Source: Novosphingobium sp. SG751A (GTDB lineage: Bacteria > Pseudomonadota > Alphaproteobacteria > Sphingomonadales > Sphingomonadaceae). From it: a DNA stretch of 42,193 nucleotides. Shown piece by piece: positions 17,080-25,334 of the stretch. The position numbers were made by a program, and so were the translations under genes. The notes under the pieces were generated by a model. That model had not been told where the DNA came from. It saw nothing but the letters and a program-made list of their open reading frames with translations, and made no database searches. The stretch covers positions 1 through 42,193 of the forward strand of contig NZ_JABGCB010000027.1 in NCBI RefSeq assembly GCF_013149295.1, written 5' to 3'. Each line of letters starts with the position of its first letter. The stretch's first letter is position 1.

Positions 17080-17483
17080 TCACGCTGGCTCAGGCCCAAA
17101 CCATCCTCAGCGCCGGGTTTGCCCATGCGCGCGCCCAATCGGCCAAGCCTCTGGCGATGGTCGTGCTGGACGCGGGCGGCCACCCGGTTGCCATGGCGCG
17201 CGAGGATGGGGCCACCTTTTTCCGCGCCGATATTGCCCGCGCCAAGGCTTATGGCGCGCTGGGCATGGGCGCGGACACCAGCGTGCTGGCCGAACGCGCC
17301 AAGGGGAACCCGACCTTCTTTGGCGGCGTCGTCACCACGGTGGGCGGCGATCTGGTGTTTTCGCCGGGCGGCGTGCTGGTGCGCGTTGACGGCGTAGTGG
17401 TCGGCGCGGTGGGCGTGTCGGGCGACACGGGCGAGATGGATGCTGAATGCGCCAGCGCAGGCATCACGGCCGCCGGTTTTTGA
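17076..17483 (+). CDS. GlcG/HbpS family protein
   Basis: A 135-residue protein of the GlcG/HbpS (haem-binding/degrading) fold. Features: LAMVVLDAGGHPVAMAREDG, an FRADIARAKAYGAL helix, GGVVTTVGGDLVFSPGG and GAVGVSGDTGEMDAECA near the C-terminus. Members are small cytoplasmic or exported proteins, often encoded beside oxygenases and extradiol dioxygenases, where their role is usually unproven; proposed roles include haem/iron or cofactor binding. No signal peptide is visible here. It is coupled to the monooxygenase (ATGA) and lies 14 bases before the dioxygenase, so it probably supports one of these enzymes. Confidence 0.85.
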   Translation: MITLAQAQTILSAGFAHARAQSAKPLAMVVLDAGGHPVAMAREDGATFFRADIARAKAYGALGMGADTSVLAERAKGNPTFFGGVVTTVGGDLVFSPGGVLVRVDGVVVGAVGVSGDTGEMDAECASAGITAAGF

Positions 17484-17497
17484 AAGGATCAAGGACG

Positions 17498-18421
17498 ATG
17501 ATGAAACTTCGCAGCATCGAACTGGCCCTGCCCAAGGCGGCGGACGCGCATAGCTGGATGATCGACATCTGGGGCTGCGCGGATGGCGGGCGTATCGGTG
17601 ATACGTTCTATCTGCGCGGGTCGGGCACCTATCCCTATCTGATGGCGATTGCCGAGAGCGCGGATAATTTCGTGCGCTCGACCACCTTCGTCTGCTCGCC
17701 CGAGCGTCTGGCGCAGGTGGCTTTGGCGGCCACCAAGCGCGGCCTCAACGCCGCGCCCTGCGTGTCGAGCGATCCGGGCGGCGGCCATGGCATCGTGGTC
17801 GAACTGGCCGAGGGCGAATTGCTGCGCTTTCTGGTGGACGCCGCCGAAGTCGCGCCCATCGAAGGGCACGCGAAGGCCACCCGCCGCGTGATGCCGGTCA
17901 AGCTCACCCATGTCGTGTTCAACGCGGCGGATGCCGAGGCCAGCGGCGATATCGTCGAGGAAGTCCTCGGTTTTCGCGTGTCCGACCGTACCAAGGGCAT
18001 GGTCTTTGTCCGCTGCAACGAGGCGCATCATTCGACCGCCTTTGCCCGCGCTGGGTTCTCCAGCCTCAACCATGTGGCGTTTGAAATGGAAGACCTTGAT
18101 GCCGTCATGCGCGGCATCGGCAGCATGCGCGATCATGGCTTTGCCCCGGCATGGGGTCCGGGCCGTCATGGGCCGGGCGACAATGTCTATGCCTATTACA
18201 TCGCGCCCTTTGGCCCGGTGATCGAATATTCCACCGCCGTCGAAAAGGTGGGCGAGGATTATCAGGCGGGCGAGCCCGACGACTGGACCTGGCCCGAAAA
18301 GCGGATCGACCAGTGGGGCGTGTCGGACAAGGATTTTGCCGGTCTGCGCGTGGCCGAGGAAGCGTTCCGTTTCCGCCGGGAATGGCAGCCTGCCCCCATC
18401 AACGAACTTACTGGAGCGTAA
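17498..18421 (+). CDS. Type I extradiol ring-cleavage dioxygenase (VOC superfamily)
   Basis: A 307-residue two-domain VOC protein, the size of 2,3-dihydroxybiphenyl dioxygenases. The catalytic C-terminal domain keeps the three iron ligands: His138 in KLTHVVFN, His192 in LNHVAFEM and Glu243 in PVIEYST. The fingerprint GRHGPGDNVYAYYIAPFGPV precedes the Glu. The enzyme should open a catechol-like ring next to a hydroxyl with O2 and Fe(II). It follows a flavin hydroxylase and precedes an FAH hydrolase, a complete hydroxylate-cleave-hydrolyse sequence. Tandem ATGs lie at 17498 and 17501; 17498 is about nine bases after AAAGGA. Confidence 0.9.
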   Translation: MMKLRSIELALPKAADAHSWMIDIWGCADGGRIGDTFYLRGSGTYPYLMAIAESADNFVRSTTFVCSPERLAQVALAATKRGLNAAPCVSSDPGGGHGIVVELAEGELLRFLVDAAEVAPIEGHAKATRRVMPVKLTHVVFNAADAEASGDIVEEVLGFRVSDRTKGMVFVRCNEAHHSTAFARAGFSSLNHVAFEMEDLDAVMRGIGSMRDHGFAPAWGPGRHGPGDNVYAYYIAPFGPVIEYSTAVEKVGEDYQAGEPDDWTWPEKRIDQWGVSDKDFAGLRVAEEAFRFRREWQPAPINELTGA

Positions 18422-18427
18422 ACCCCC

Positions 18428-19255
18428 ATGCGTTATGTGTCTTTCACCCGCCCCGACGGCAAGGCCAGCTTTGGCCGCCTTGAGGGCGAAACCGTGTTCG
18501 ATCTGGGCGGCACCTATGCCGGCCTGAAGGCAGCGATTGCCGCCGACGCCCTCGCCTCGCTTGCCGATGGCGAGGCTTTCGCGCTGGACGCCGTCAAGCT
18601 GCTGCCCGTCATTCCTGACCCGGAAAAGATCCTCTGCGTTGGCCTGAATTATGCCAGCCATGTGGCCGAAACGGGCCGGGAGCAGAAAGAGCATCCCGCG
18701 ATCTTCACTCGCTATGCCGACAGCCTGATTGCGCAGGGCGAGCCCATGGTCCGCCCGCCCGAAAGCGTGCGTTTCGATTATGAAGGCGAACTGGCTATCG
18801 TCATCGGCAAGAAGGGCCGCCGCATCGCGCCCGAAAACGCATGGGATCACATCGCGGGCTATGCGCCTTTCAACGATGGCTCGATCCGCGATTGGCAGCG
18901 CCACAATATCCAGTTCACCCCCGGCAAGACCTGGCCCGGCACCGGCGGCTTTGGCCCCGCGATGGTCACGCCGGACGAGATCACCGACCTTGGCGCCCAG
19001 CGCGTCCAGACCCGCCTCAACGGTGAACTGGTGCAGGATCAGCCGATCAGCGACATGATCTGGGATATTCCCACGATCATCGCCTATTGCTCGACCTTTA
19101 CCGACCTGAACCCCGGCGATGTCATCGCCACCGGCACGCCGGGCGGGGTGGGCGATAAGCGCCAGCCCGCGCTCTATATGAAGGCGGGCGATGTGGTCGA
19201 AATCTCGGTCGGCGTCATCGGCACGCTGACCAACCCGGTCATCGACGAAATCTGA
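18428..19255 (+). CDS. Fumarylacetoacetate hydrolase (FAH) family hydrolase
   Basis: A 275-residue full-length FAH-family enzyme. Family core: KILCVGLNYASHVAE with His78, then the metal site in FDYEGELAIVIG (Glu119 and Glu121) and FNDGSIRDWQ (Asp150), KTWPGTGGFGPAMVTPDE, and the C-terminal GDVIATGTPGGVG. Such enzymes cleave C-C bonds in beta-diketo acids or hydrate/tautomerise ring-fission products. Downstream of an extradiol dioxygenase, the probable job is hydrolysis of the ring-cleavage product. It starts six bases after the dioxygenase stop and is the last gene before the TonB receptor. Confidence 0.9.
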   Translation: MRYVSFTRPDGKASFGRLEGETVFDLGGTYAGLKAAIAADALASLADGEAFALDAVKLLPVIPDPEKILCVGLNYASHVAETGREQKEHPAIFTRYADSLIAQGEPMVRPPESVRFDYEGELAIVIGKKGRRIAPENAWDHIAGYAPFNDGSIRDWQRHNIQFTPGKTWPGTGGFGPAMVTPDEITDLGAQRVQTRLNGELVQDQPISDMIWDIPTIIAYCSTFTDLNPGDVIATGTPGGVGDKRQPALYMKAGDVVEISVGVIGTLTNPVIDEI

Positions 19256-19273
19256 AACACACACATTCCGGCA

Positions 19274-19297
19274 CCGGCGGGACAAGAATCCCGCCGG
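19274..19297 (+). other. Hairpin between FAH hydrolase and TonB receptor genes
   Basis: CCGGCGGGA at 19274-19282 pairs perfectly with TCCCGCCGG at 19289-19297 around a CAAGAA loop. No T-tract follows, so it is more likely a processing, stability or partial-attenuation element than a full terminator. It may set a lower or separate level of the receptor mRNA. Confidence 0.55.
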
Positions 19298-19317
19298 GCC
19301 ACATTAGGGAGACTATG

Positions 19318-21621
19318 ATGAGCAAGATCCATCACCTGCTGGCCGGCGCCGCCTTGATCGGCACGATCGCGGCCAGCCCCGCCATGGCCGAAGAGGCCGC
19401 CGCCCCCGCAGCCCAATCTCTCGCCCCCGGCGAAATCGTCGTGACAGCCCAGCGCCGCGCCGAACGCCTTCAGGACGTGCCGCTGGCCGTTTCGGCCATC
19501 AGCGCCCAGCAGATGACCTCGGGCGGCTTCCAGAAGCTGTCCGACCTTCAGTATCAGGTCTCGGGCCTGCAATTCGGCTCCTCGCCCAACGACAGCGGCT
19601 ATCGCCTGCGCGGCGTGGGCACGGCGGGCGGGTTCTCCTCGGCCTCGGAACAGAATGTCGGCACGGTGGTCGACAATGTCATCATCCCCTTCGGCAACCC
19701 GGTCAACAGCCTGGGCGATCTGGAGCGCGTCGAAGTGCTGAAGGGTCCGCAGGGCACCCAGTTCGGCAAGAACGCCTCCTCGGGCGTGGTCAACATCACC
19801 ACCGCCAAGCCCAAGTTCGACCGCGTTTCGGGCAAGGTTTTCGCCTCCTACGGCTCGCTCAACGAAATCAACACCAATGCCCAGTTGAACCTGCCCACCA
19901 GCGAAAACTCTGCCGTGGGCCTCTACGGCTTCTATCGCAAGAATGACGGCTTTCTCTATAACGCCACGCTGAAAAAGTATTGGGGCGATGAAGCCAGCTA
20001 TGGTGGCCGCGCCAAGTTCTTCTATCAGCCCTCGGACGATTTCAGCGTCTATGTGATCGGCGATTACAGCCGCACCAGCACGCGCAGCCCCGGCCAGCTC
20101 TGGACGATCAGCTCCCTGCCCAGCTTTGCCAACCCGCTGATGGCGGCCCGCTTCGGCAATCTGACGTCGCTTGGCATCACGCCGGGCTTCAACAACACGC
20201 AAAGTGCGGAAAACACCGACGGCTGGACGAGCGAGCGCAATTACGGCGCCAGCGTCGAGATCAACAAGAAGTTGGGCGCGATGAACCTGACTTCGATCAC
20301 CGCCTATCGCGGCTTCATTCAGGGCGCCGCGCAATTCGGCATCGACGGCTCCAGCGTCACCGTGTTTCAGGCCCAGCCCACCGCACAGCACCAGTCGTTC
20401 CTGAGCCAGGAAATCCGCCTGACCAGCGCGTCGGGCAGCAAGCTGGAATATACCACCGGCGTCTATGGTTCGCGACGCAAGACCGGCAATCCGGGCGATT
20501 ACAACCGCGCCCAATTGCTGCCCGCCAACCCGTTCAGCGCGTTTATCGTCAACATCTCGGCGGGCCAGGCCAACACCCAGACCCGTTCGGACTCGCTGGC
20601 GGCCTTTATCGACGGCAAGTATCATGTGACCGAGCATGTCTCGCTGCTGGGCGGTTTCCGCTATCAGTATGACTGGGTGAACGCCTCGTTCCAATCGATC
20701 ATCGATCCGGCCTATGCGCCCGGAACAGTTGTCAATGGCATATTCGTCACCCCCTATACCCCGGTTGCGCTGAAAACCGGCGCCAACGCCAAGGGCGGCT
20801 GGTCGGGCAAGGCGGGCGCTGAATATAAGGTCGACCGCGACCTGATGTTCTTTGGCACCATCGCGCGTGGTTATCTCGGGCCGACGGTGGCCTTCTCGGG
20901 CCTGTCGGGCACGGCCTCCAGCGTCAAGCCCCAGACGGTGCGCGACATCACCATCGGTTTCAAATCGCAATTGTTCAACCGCGCCGTCACCTTCAACGCC
21001 AGCGCGTTCTTTGACAAGTACAACAACCTGCAGACCAGCGTGTTCAACGGGGTGGAATTCCTGACCGAAAGCGCCGGTGGCTTTGAAGCCAAGGGTTTCG
21101 AGTTTGACGCCCGCTGGCGCGTCAGCCCCGAATTCAGCCTGAATGGCGGCCTGACCTATTCGGACACAAAGTTCACCGATTATGTCACCGCCTGCCCTGC
21201 TGTGCTCAAGGCGGGCCTCACCTGCTATACTCAGAACGGCACTGCGCTGTTGCAGGCCGCCGGTGAACCGCTCTCGGGCGCTCCCAAGGTGTCCTTCACC
21301 TTTGGCGCGGACATCAAGCTGCCGATCAACGAACGTCTGGCCTTCGACTGGTCCAGCAACGTCTATTATCGCAGCAAGGTGCAGTATGACGTGGGCAACG
21401 CTCTGTCCTATCAGCCGGGCTATTACACCATCGGTCTGAACACCGGCATCGGCGCGCCCGATGGCGGATGGCGCGTGGGCCTGTTCGTGCGCAACCTGCT
21501 CGATCAGCGCTTCCACGCCTCGGTCATCGGCCTGCCCTTTGCGGATGCGGGCGGCGAGGTGAACTGGCTGACCCGCGAAGGACGCCGCACCATCGGCGTC
21601 AGCGCAACGGCCAAGTTCTGA
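19318..21621 (+). CDS. TonB-dependent outer-membrane receptor
   Basis: A 767-residue receptor. A signal peptide ends near ASPAMA, followed by an Ala-rich linker and the plug start GEIVVTAQRRAERLQDVPLA. The plug has YRLRGVGTAGGF and VEVLKGPQGTQFGKNASSG. The barrel is rich in alternating aromatic strands and ends in SATAKF, with the C-terminal Phe needed for outer-membrane insertion. It imports a substrate with TonB/ExbBD energy. Placed between ring-degradation genes and a beta-glucosidase, it probably takes up an aromatic glycoside or polyphenol rather than iron (inference). Two ATGs lie at 19315 and 19318; the second has better spacing (six bases) from AGGGAG. Confidence 0.92.
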   Translation: MSKIHHLLAGAALIGTIAASPAMAEEAAAPAAQSLAPGEIVVTAQRRAERLQDVPLAVSAISAQQMTSGGFQKLSDLQYQVSGLQFGSSPNDSGYRLRGVGTAGGFSSASEQNVGTVVDNVIIPFGNPVNSLGDLERVEVLKGPQGTQFGKNASSGVVNITTAKPKFDRVSGKVFASYGSLNEINTNAQLNLPTSENSAVGLYGFYRKNDGFLYNATLKKYWGDEASYGGRAKFFYQPSDDFSVYVIGDYSRTSTRSPGQLWTISSLPSFANPLMAARFGNLTSLGITPGFNNTQSAENTDGWTSERNYGASVEINKKLGAMNLTSITAYRGFIQGAAQFGIDGSSVTVFQAQPTAQHQSFLSQEIRLTSASGSKLEYTTGVYGSRRKTGNPGDYNRAQLLPANPFSAFIVNISAGQANTQTRSDSLAAFIDGKYHVTEHVSLLGGFRYQYDWVNASFQSIIDPAYAPGTVVNGIFVTPYTPVALKTGANAKGGWSGKAGAEYKVDRDLMFFGTIARGYLGPTVAFSGLSGTASSVKPQTVRDITIGFKSQLFNRAVTFNASAFFDKYNNLQTSVFNGVEFLTESAGGFEAKGFEFDARWRVSPEFSLNGGLTYSDTKFTDYVTACPAVLKAGLTCYTQNGTALLQAAGEPLSGAPKVSFTFGADIKLPINERLAFDWSSNVYYRSKVQYDVGNALSYQPGYYTIGLNTGIGAPDGGWRVGLFVRNLLDQRFHASVIGLPFADAGGEVNWLTREGRRTIGVSATAKF

Positions 21622-21631
21622 TAGAACGCGC

Positions 21632-21667
21632 ATGGGCGGCGGGGCATCACGCCTTGCCGCCCATTTT
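21632..21667 (+). terminator. Rho-independent terminator after TonB receptor
   Basis: ATGGGCGGCGGGGC at 21632-21645 pairs with GCCTTGCCGCCCAT ending at 21664, with two G-T wobbles and an ATCAC loop. A run of four Ts follows. It lies ten bases past the receptor stop. Confidence 0.7.
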
Positions 21668-21682
21668 GCATGAGGTATTGCC

Positions 21683-22528
21683 ATGAACACCATCCGCCAA
21701 TCCATTGCCGCCATGGGTCAGGGCCTGGGCCCCGATGTGCTGGAGGCCTGCCGCCAATTGTTCGGGGCCGAGCAGCAAGCGCTGGCCGATGCCGTGCCGG
21801 CGGCCGCGCGCGATCTGGCCTATGGGCCTCATGAAAGGCACCGGCTGGATCTTTACGGCGCGGCGGAAGACGTTTTGAAGCCGGTTCTGCTGTTCGTCCA
21901 TGGCGGCGGCTTCGTGCTGGGCGACAAGGGCGATACAAGTTGGCCCAATGCCGCCGTTGGGCGCATGGCGGCGCGGCGCGGCTGGATCGGCGCGGTGATG
22001 AACTATCGCCTCGCCCCCGACCATCTCTGGCCTGCGGGCAGCGAGGATGTGGCCGCCGCCGTTGATTATCTGCGTGGGGCTGTGGCCGAACATGGCGGCG
22101 ATCCCGAACGGATCGTGGTCATGGGCACCTCGGCGGGCGCGGTCCATGTCAGCGGCTTTCTGCGTCTGCGCCCCGATCATGGCGATCTGGTGCGCGGGGC
22201 GGTGCTGCTTTCGGGCCTCTATGGCTGCACCCCGCTCGATCCCAAGGACACGCGCTATTACGGCACGGGCGATTATGCCGCGATGGCGCCGTGGGATGCG
22301 GTGGTGGAAACCCAATTGCCGCTGCTGGTGGCCTGCGCCCAGCATGATCCGGCGCGGTTTCAGGCCGAATTCCTTGGCCTGATGCAGGCTCGCCTGGCCG
22401 GCCATGGCACGATGCCGCGCGCGGTCCTGTTGCCGGGCCACAATCATTACACGATGGCGATGCACCTTGGCACCAGCGACACGCGTCTTGAGGAAGAAAT
22501 CGCTGCATTTCTGGAGGATATTCTGTGA
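21683..22528 (+). CDS. Cytoplasmic alpha/beta hydrolase (esterase, HSL/BD-FAE-like)
   Basis: A 281-residue alpha/beta hydrolase without a signal peptide. Oxyanion motif HGGGF at 73-77, NYRLAP, nucleophile Ser150 in GTSAGA, and His255 in GHNHYT. It belongs to the hormone-sensitive-lipase/kynurenine-formamidase-like carboxylesterases. The stop overlaps the start of the GH1 gene (GTGA), so the two are made together: the esterase inside the cell, the glucosidase exported. A role in cleaving acyl or lactone bonds of glycoside breakdown products is plausible; the substrate is unknown. Confidence 0.85.
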   Translation: MNTIRQSIAAMGQGLGPDVLEACRQLFGAEQQALADAVPAAARDLAYGPHERHRLDLYGAAEDVLKPVLLFVHGGGFVLGDKGDTSWPNAAVGRMAARRGWIGAVMNYRLAPDHLWPAGSEDVAAAVDYLRGAVAEHGGDPERIVVMGTSAGAVHVSGFLRLRPDHGDLVRGAVLLSGLYGCTPLDPKDTRYYGTGDYAAMAPWDAVVETQLPLLVACAQHDPARFQAEFLGLMQARLAGHGTMPRAVLLPGHNHYTMAMHLGTSDTRLEEEIAAFLEDIL

Positions 22529-23835
22529 TTGATCGCCGTTCTCTGCTGGCGGGCGCCGCCGTTCTGGCCGCCAGCCCGGCCTTTGCCGCCGAGCCCAAGC
22601 CGCTTGATCCGGCCTTTCCCAAAGGCTTCCTGTGGGGCGCTGCCACCGCCGGGCATCAGGTCGAGGGCAACAACACCAATTCGGACCAGTGGTTGCTGGA
22701 AAATGTCACGCCCACGATCACCGGCGCACCTTCGGGCGATGCGGTCAACAGTTTCGAAATGTGGCGCGAGGATCTCGATCTGGCGCAATCCATTGGCCTG
22801 AACGCCTATCGCTTCAGCCTGGAATGGGCGCGGATCGAGCCGGAGCCGGGCATGTTCTCGCAGGCGATGCTCAACCATTACAAGGCGATCATTGACGGTT
22901 GCCGCGCGCGCGGTCTGGCTCCGGTGGTGACGTTCAACCATTACACCACCCCGCGCTGGTTCGCCGCGCAAGGCGGGTGGACTCATGCGCAGGCGCCCGA
23001 ACTCTTTGCCAAATTCTGCGACCGGGCGATGCGTCATATGGGCGCCGGGATCGCGGTGGCGCTGACGCTCAACGAGCCCAATCTGGCCCGCCTGCTGCCT
23101 TTGGTGATGCCGCCGCAATTCCTTGACGGGCTGCGGGCCAATCTGGCCGCTGCCGCGCGCGCCGCCAATGTCCCGCGCTTCATGGTGGCCAACACCGTCC
23201 CGCCCGAGGATGTGCCCGCCGTCACCGCCGGGATGATCCGGGGCCACCGTCTGGCCCGCGCCGCGATCAAGGCGATCCGCCCCGATCTGCCGGTCGGCTT
23301 CAGCTTTGCCATGGCCGACGATCAGGCCGCGACCAGGGATTCGATGCGCGACGCCATGCGCCAGAAGCTCTACGGCGACTGGCTGGAAGTGGCGCGCGAG
23401 GATGATTTCGTGGCGATCCAGAATTACGAACGCATCCTGTGGGGCCCCAAGGGCCGCCTGCCCGCGCCCGAAGGCGCCTTGCGCAATTTCCGGGGCGCGG
23501 AGGTCTATCCGCCCTCGCTGGCGGGGGCGGTGCGTTATGCGCATGAGGCGACCGGCAAGCCGGTGATCATCACCGAACATGGCGTGGGCACCGAGGACGA
23601 CGCCCTGCGCGCCCGCCTGATCCGGGAGGCCCTGCCGCCGCTGCGTCAGGTGATGGCCGATGGCGTGCCGGTCCTGGGCTATATCCACTGGACGCTGATG
23701 GACAATTACGAATGGGGCGCGGGGGTTGGCCATGGCGCCTTTGGCCTCGCCTCGGTCGATCCCGTCACTTTTGCGCGCAAGGCCAAGCCGAGCGCGGGCG
23801 TGCTGGGCGCAATTGCAAAGGCAAACTCGCTGTAA
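22525..23835 (+). CDS. Tat-exported beta-glucosidase, GH1 family
   Basis: A 436-residue GH1 glycosidase with a twin-arginine-like N-terminus (DRRSLLAGAAVLAASPAFA), so it is probably folded first and exported to the periplasm. GH1 landmarks: FPKGFLWGAATAGHQVEG, ARIEPEPG, acid/base Glu184 in TLNEPN, nucleophile Glu351 in IITEHG, and YIHWTLMDNYEW. It should release terminal beta-linked glucose, or a related sugar, from an aryl or oligosaccharide glycoside by the retaining mechanism. With the GH106 rhamnosidase it could strip rutinose- or neohesperidose-type disaccharides stepwise. It starts with GTG overlapping the esterase stop. Confidence 0.9.
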   Translation: MIDRRSLLAGAAVLAASPAFAAEPKPLDPAFPKGFLWGAATAGHQVEGNNTNSDQWLLENVTPTITGAPSGDAVNSFEMWREDLDLAQSIGLNAYRFSLEWARIEPEPGMFSQAMLNHYKAIIDGCRARGLAPVVTFNHYTTPRWFAAQGGWTHAQAPELFAKFCDRAMRHMGAGIAVALTLNEPNLARLLPLVMPPQFLDGLRANLAAAARAANVPRFMVANTVPPEDVPAVTAGMIRGHRLARAAIKAIRPDLPVGFSFAMADDQAATRDSMRDAMRQKLYGDWLEVAREDDFVAIQNYERILWGPKGRLPAPEGALRNFRGAEVYPPSLAGAVRYAHEATGKPVIITEHGVGTEDDALRARLIREALPPLRQVMADGVPVLGYIHWTLMDNYEWGAGVGHGAFGLASVDPVTFARKAKPSAGVLGAIAKANSL

Positions 23836-23864
23836 CCCATCGGGGGATGGTTGCAGACGGGAGG

Positions 23865-23896
23865 CGCGGGGGTCGGGGGGCCCCCGCGTCTTTTTT
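23865..23896 (+). terminator. Rho-independent terminator after GH1 gene
   Basis: CGCGGGGG at 23865-23872 pairs with CCCCCGCG at 23881-23888, followed by TC and six Ts. A strong terminator 30 bases after the GH1 stop, closing the esterase/glucosidase operon. Confidence 0.85.
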
Positions 23897-23944
23897 ATGG
23901 GAGGCGCCTTTTCTGCATCAATTGCCCACGGGTTTATTTGGAAT

Positions 23945-24007
23945 TAGAATTCTACTAAAGCGATCTTTGTTGACGAAAGTGACACAAACCGGAAAAGAAC
24001 CGTGTCA
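23945..24007. promoter_or_regulatory. Palindromes in front of the TetR gene
   Basis: TAGAATTCTA at 23945-23954 is a perfect 10-bp palindrome in a locally AT-rich stretch. TGACAC at 23980-23985 is mirrored by GTGTCA at 24002-24007, which touches the TetR start codon. Either could be the autoregulatory TetR operator. The evidence is symmetry and position only. Confidence 0.35.
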
Positions 24008-24663
24008 TGACCAAGGATGTTGCCCTCTCCACCGCCCTGCGCGCGCCCGTTCAGGGCCGATCCAAGGCCTCGTATGAACGCATGTTGGCCGCAGCCGAGG
24101 CGCTGATGGCGGCGGCGGGCTCGGATGAATTTACCCTGCAGGAGGTGAGCAAGAAGGGCAAAGTTTCGATTGGGTCGATTTACAATCGATTTGAAAGCAA
24201 GGACGCCCTGCTCCACGCCGTGCAGTTGCGCGTGCTGGAACGAGTCGACAAACAGATGGGCGCGATGCTGGACGAGGCGCGCAATGGCGCCAGCACGCTC
24301 GACCAACTGGTGGTGGCGCTGACCCGCGCGGTGGGCGAAACGCTCAAGGAAAACGCCGATATCATGCGCCCGTTGATGCTGCGCGCGACCAATGATCCGC
24401 TGGTGGCAGCCACGGGCAAGGCGTCCTTTGTTACCACGGCCAATGCGGTCAAGGGGGCGCTGCTGCTGCATTCGGCGGAGATGAAACAGCCCGATCCGCT
24501 GCGCGCGGTCGATTCGGCCTTTCGCATCCTTTACGCCACGATTGCCCGCTATCTCGGCTTTGGCTCGGCCACGACGGCGGCGTGGGAAGGCGATTGGGAT
24601 GTGCTGATGCAGGACCTGTCGCGCATGATCGCGGCCTTTCTGGTCACGCCTCCCGGTTTTTGA
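24007..24663 (+). CDS. TetR-family transcriptional regulator
   Basis: A 218-residue TetR-type protein. The N-terminal helix-turn-helix spans about 40-70: FTLQEVSKKGKVSIGSIYNR, then FESKDALL. The C-terminal ligand-binding domain is all-helical and not diagnostic. It precedes the two-subunit GMC dehydrogenase on the same strand with a 107-base gap, so that operon is its probable target. TetR proteins normally repress until a small ligand binds. Confidence 0.9.
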   Translation: MTKDVALSTALRAPVQGRSKASYERMLAAAEALMAAAGSDEFTLQEVSKKGKVSIGSIYNRFESKDALLHAVQLRVLERVDKQMGAMLDEARNGASTLDQLVVALTRAVGETLKENADIMRPLMLRATNDPLVAATGKASFVTTANAVKGALLLHSAEMKQPDPLRAVDSAFRILYATIARYLGFGSATTAAWEGDWDVLMQDLSRMIAAFLVTPPGF

Positions 24664-24723
24664 CGGGCAGCTTGACAGCCATCCCCATCCGGCGATATTT
24701 CAGAACCATCATTCTGATTTAGA

Positions 24724-24752
24724 TCGGGAGGCGGCCCCTTGCGCCCTCCCGA
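24724..24752 (+). other. Leader hairpin before the GMC dehydrogenase operon
   Basis: TCGGGAGG at 24724-24731 pairs with CCTCCCGA at 24745-24752, and the pairing can extend with CG/CG across one bulged base. Six bases further on lies the ribosome site GGGAGAGG of the TTG-started small-subunit gene. The C-rich right arm is also partly complementary to that site, so alternative pairing is conceivable. No T-tract is present. Confidence 0.45.
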
Positions 24753-24770
24753 CCCGCTGGGAGAGGCATC

Positions 24771-25334
24771 TTGCAACAATTGCGGCACAAGCAGCCGACG
24801 GCGACTCGGCGCGAATTTCTGGCCGGGGCGGCGATCTTTGCACTGGCCACCGGCCTGCCGGTTCCGGCCATGGCCGCAGCGCCCTCGCCCCGCATCGCAC
24901 TCCTGCTCAAAACCGTGGCGCAGATCGTGATCCCGCGCAGCGATACGCCCGGCGCAGGCGATGTCGGCGTCGGGGCCTTCCTCTCGCTGGCCTTCGCGCA
25001 TGGGATGGAAGGGGCGCAGGGCTATGACCTGTGGCTGGATCAGGAATTGAACCGCCGCGCGGGCCGCGATTTCCTCGCCCTGCCCCCGGCGCAGCGGGTG
25101 AAAATCCTGGGCCAGCTCGACGCCGAAGCCTTTCCCGCCGGGCCTCCTCCGGCCGTGCCCAGCCCATGGGTGGCGATCAAGGCGCTGATCCTGACCGGCT
25201 ATTACACCAGCGAGGCAGGAGCATCGAAGGAATTGCAATATAACCTTATTCCGGGCCGGTGGGATGCCGACATCCCCCTGAAGCCCGGCGCGCGCGCCTA
25301 TTCCAGCGATTGGACGGCGGTGGAGTTCGGATGA
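24771..25334 (+). CDS. Small subunit of a GMC sugar dehydrogenase (gluconate 2-dehydrogenase subunit 3 family)
   Basis: A 187-residue protein whose N-terminus carries a twin-arginine signal (TRREFLAG at 12-19, then an Ala-rich core to PAMA). The mature part matches the gluconate-dehydrogenase-subunit-3 pattern: TVAQIVIPRSDTPGAGDVGV, LALPPAQRVKIL, and WVAIKALILTGYYTSEAGAS near the C-terminus. In FAD glucose, gluconate and glucoside-3-dehydrogenases this small subunit is the hitch-hiker chaperone that carries the signal-less catalytic subunit through the Tat pore. The start is TTG at 24771, four bases after GGGAGAGG. The stop overlaps the next gene (ATGA), as expected for a 1:1 complex. Confidence 0.88.
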   Translation: MQQLRHKQPTATRREFLAGAAIFALATGLPVPAMAAAPSPRIALLLKTVAQIVIPRSDTPGAGDVGVGAFLSLAFAHGMEGAQGYDLWLDQELNRRAGRDFLALPPAQRVKILGQLDAEAFPAGPPPAVPSPWVAIKALILTGYYTSEAGASKELQYNLIPGRWDADIPLKPGARAYSSDWTAVEFG

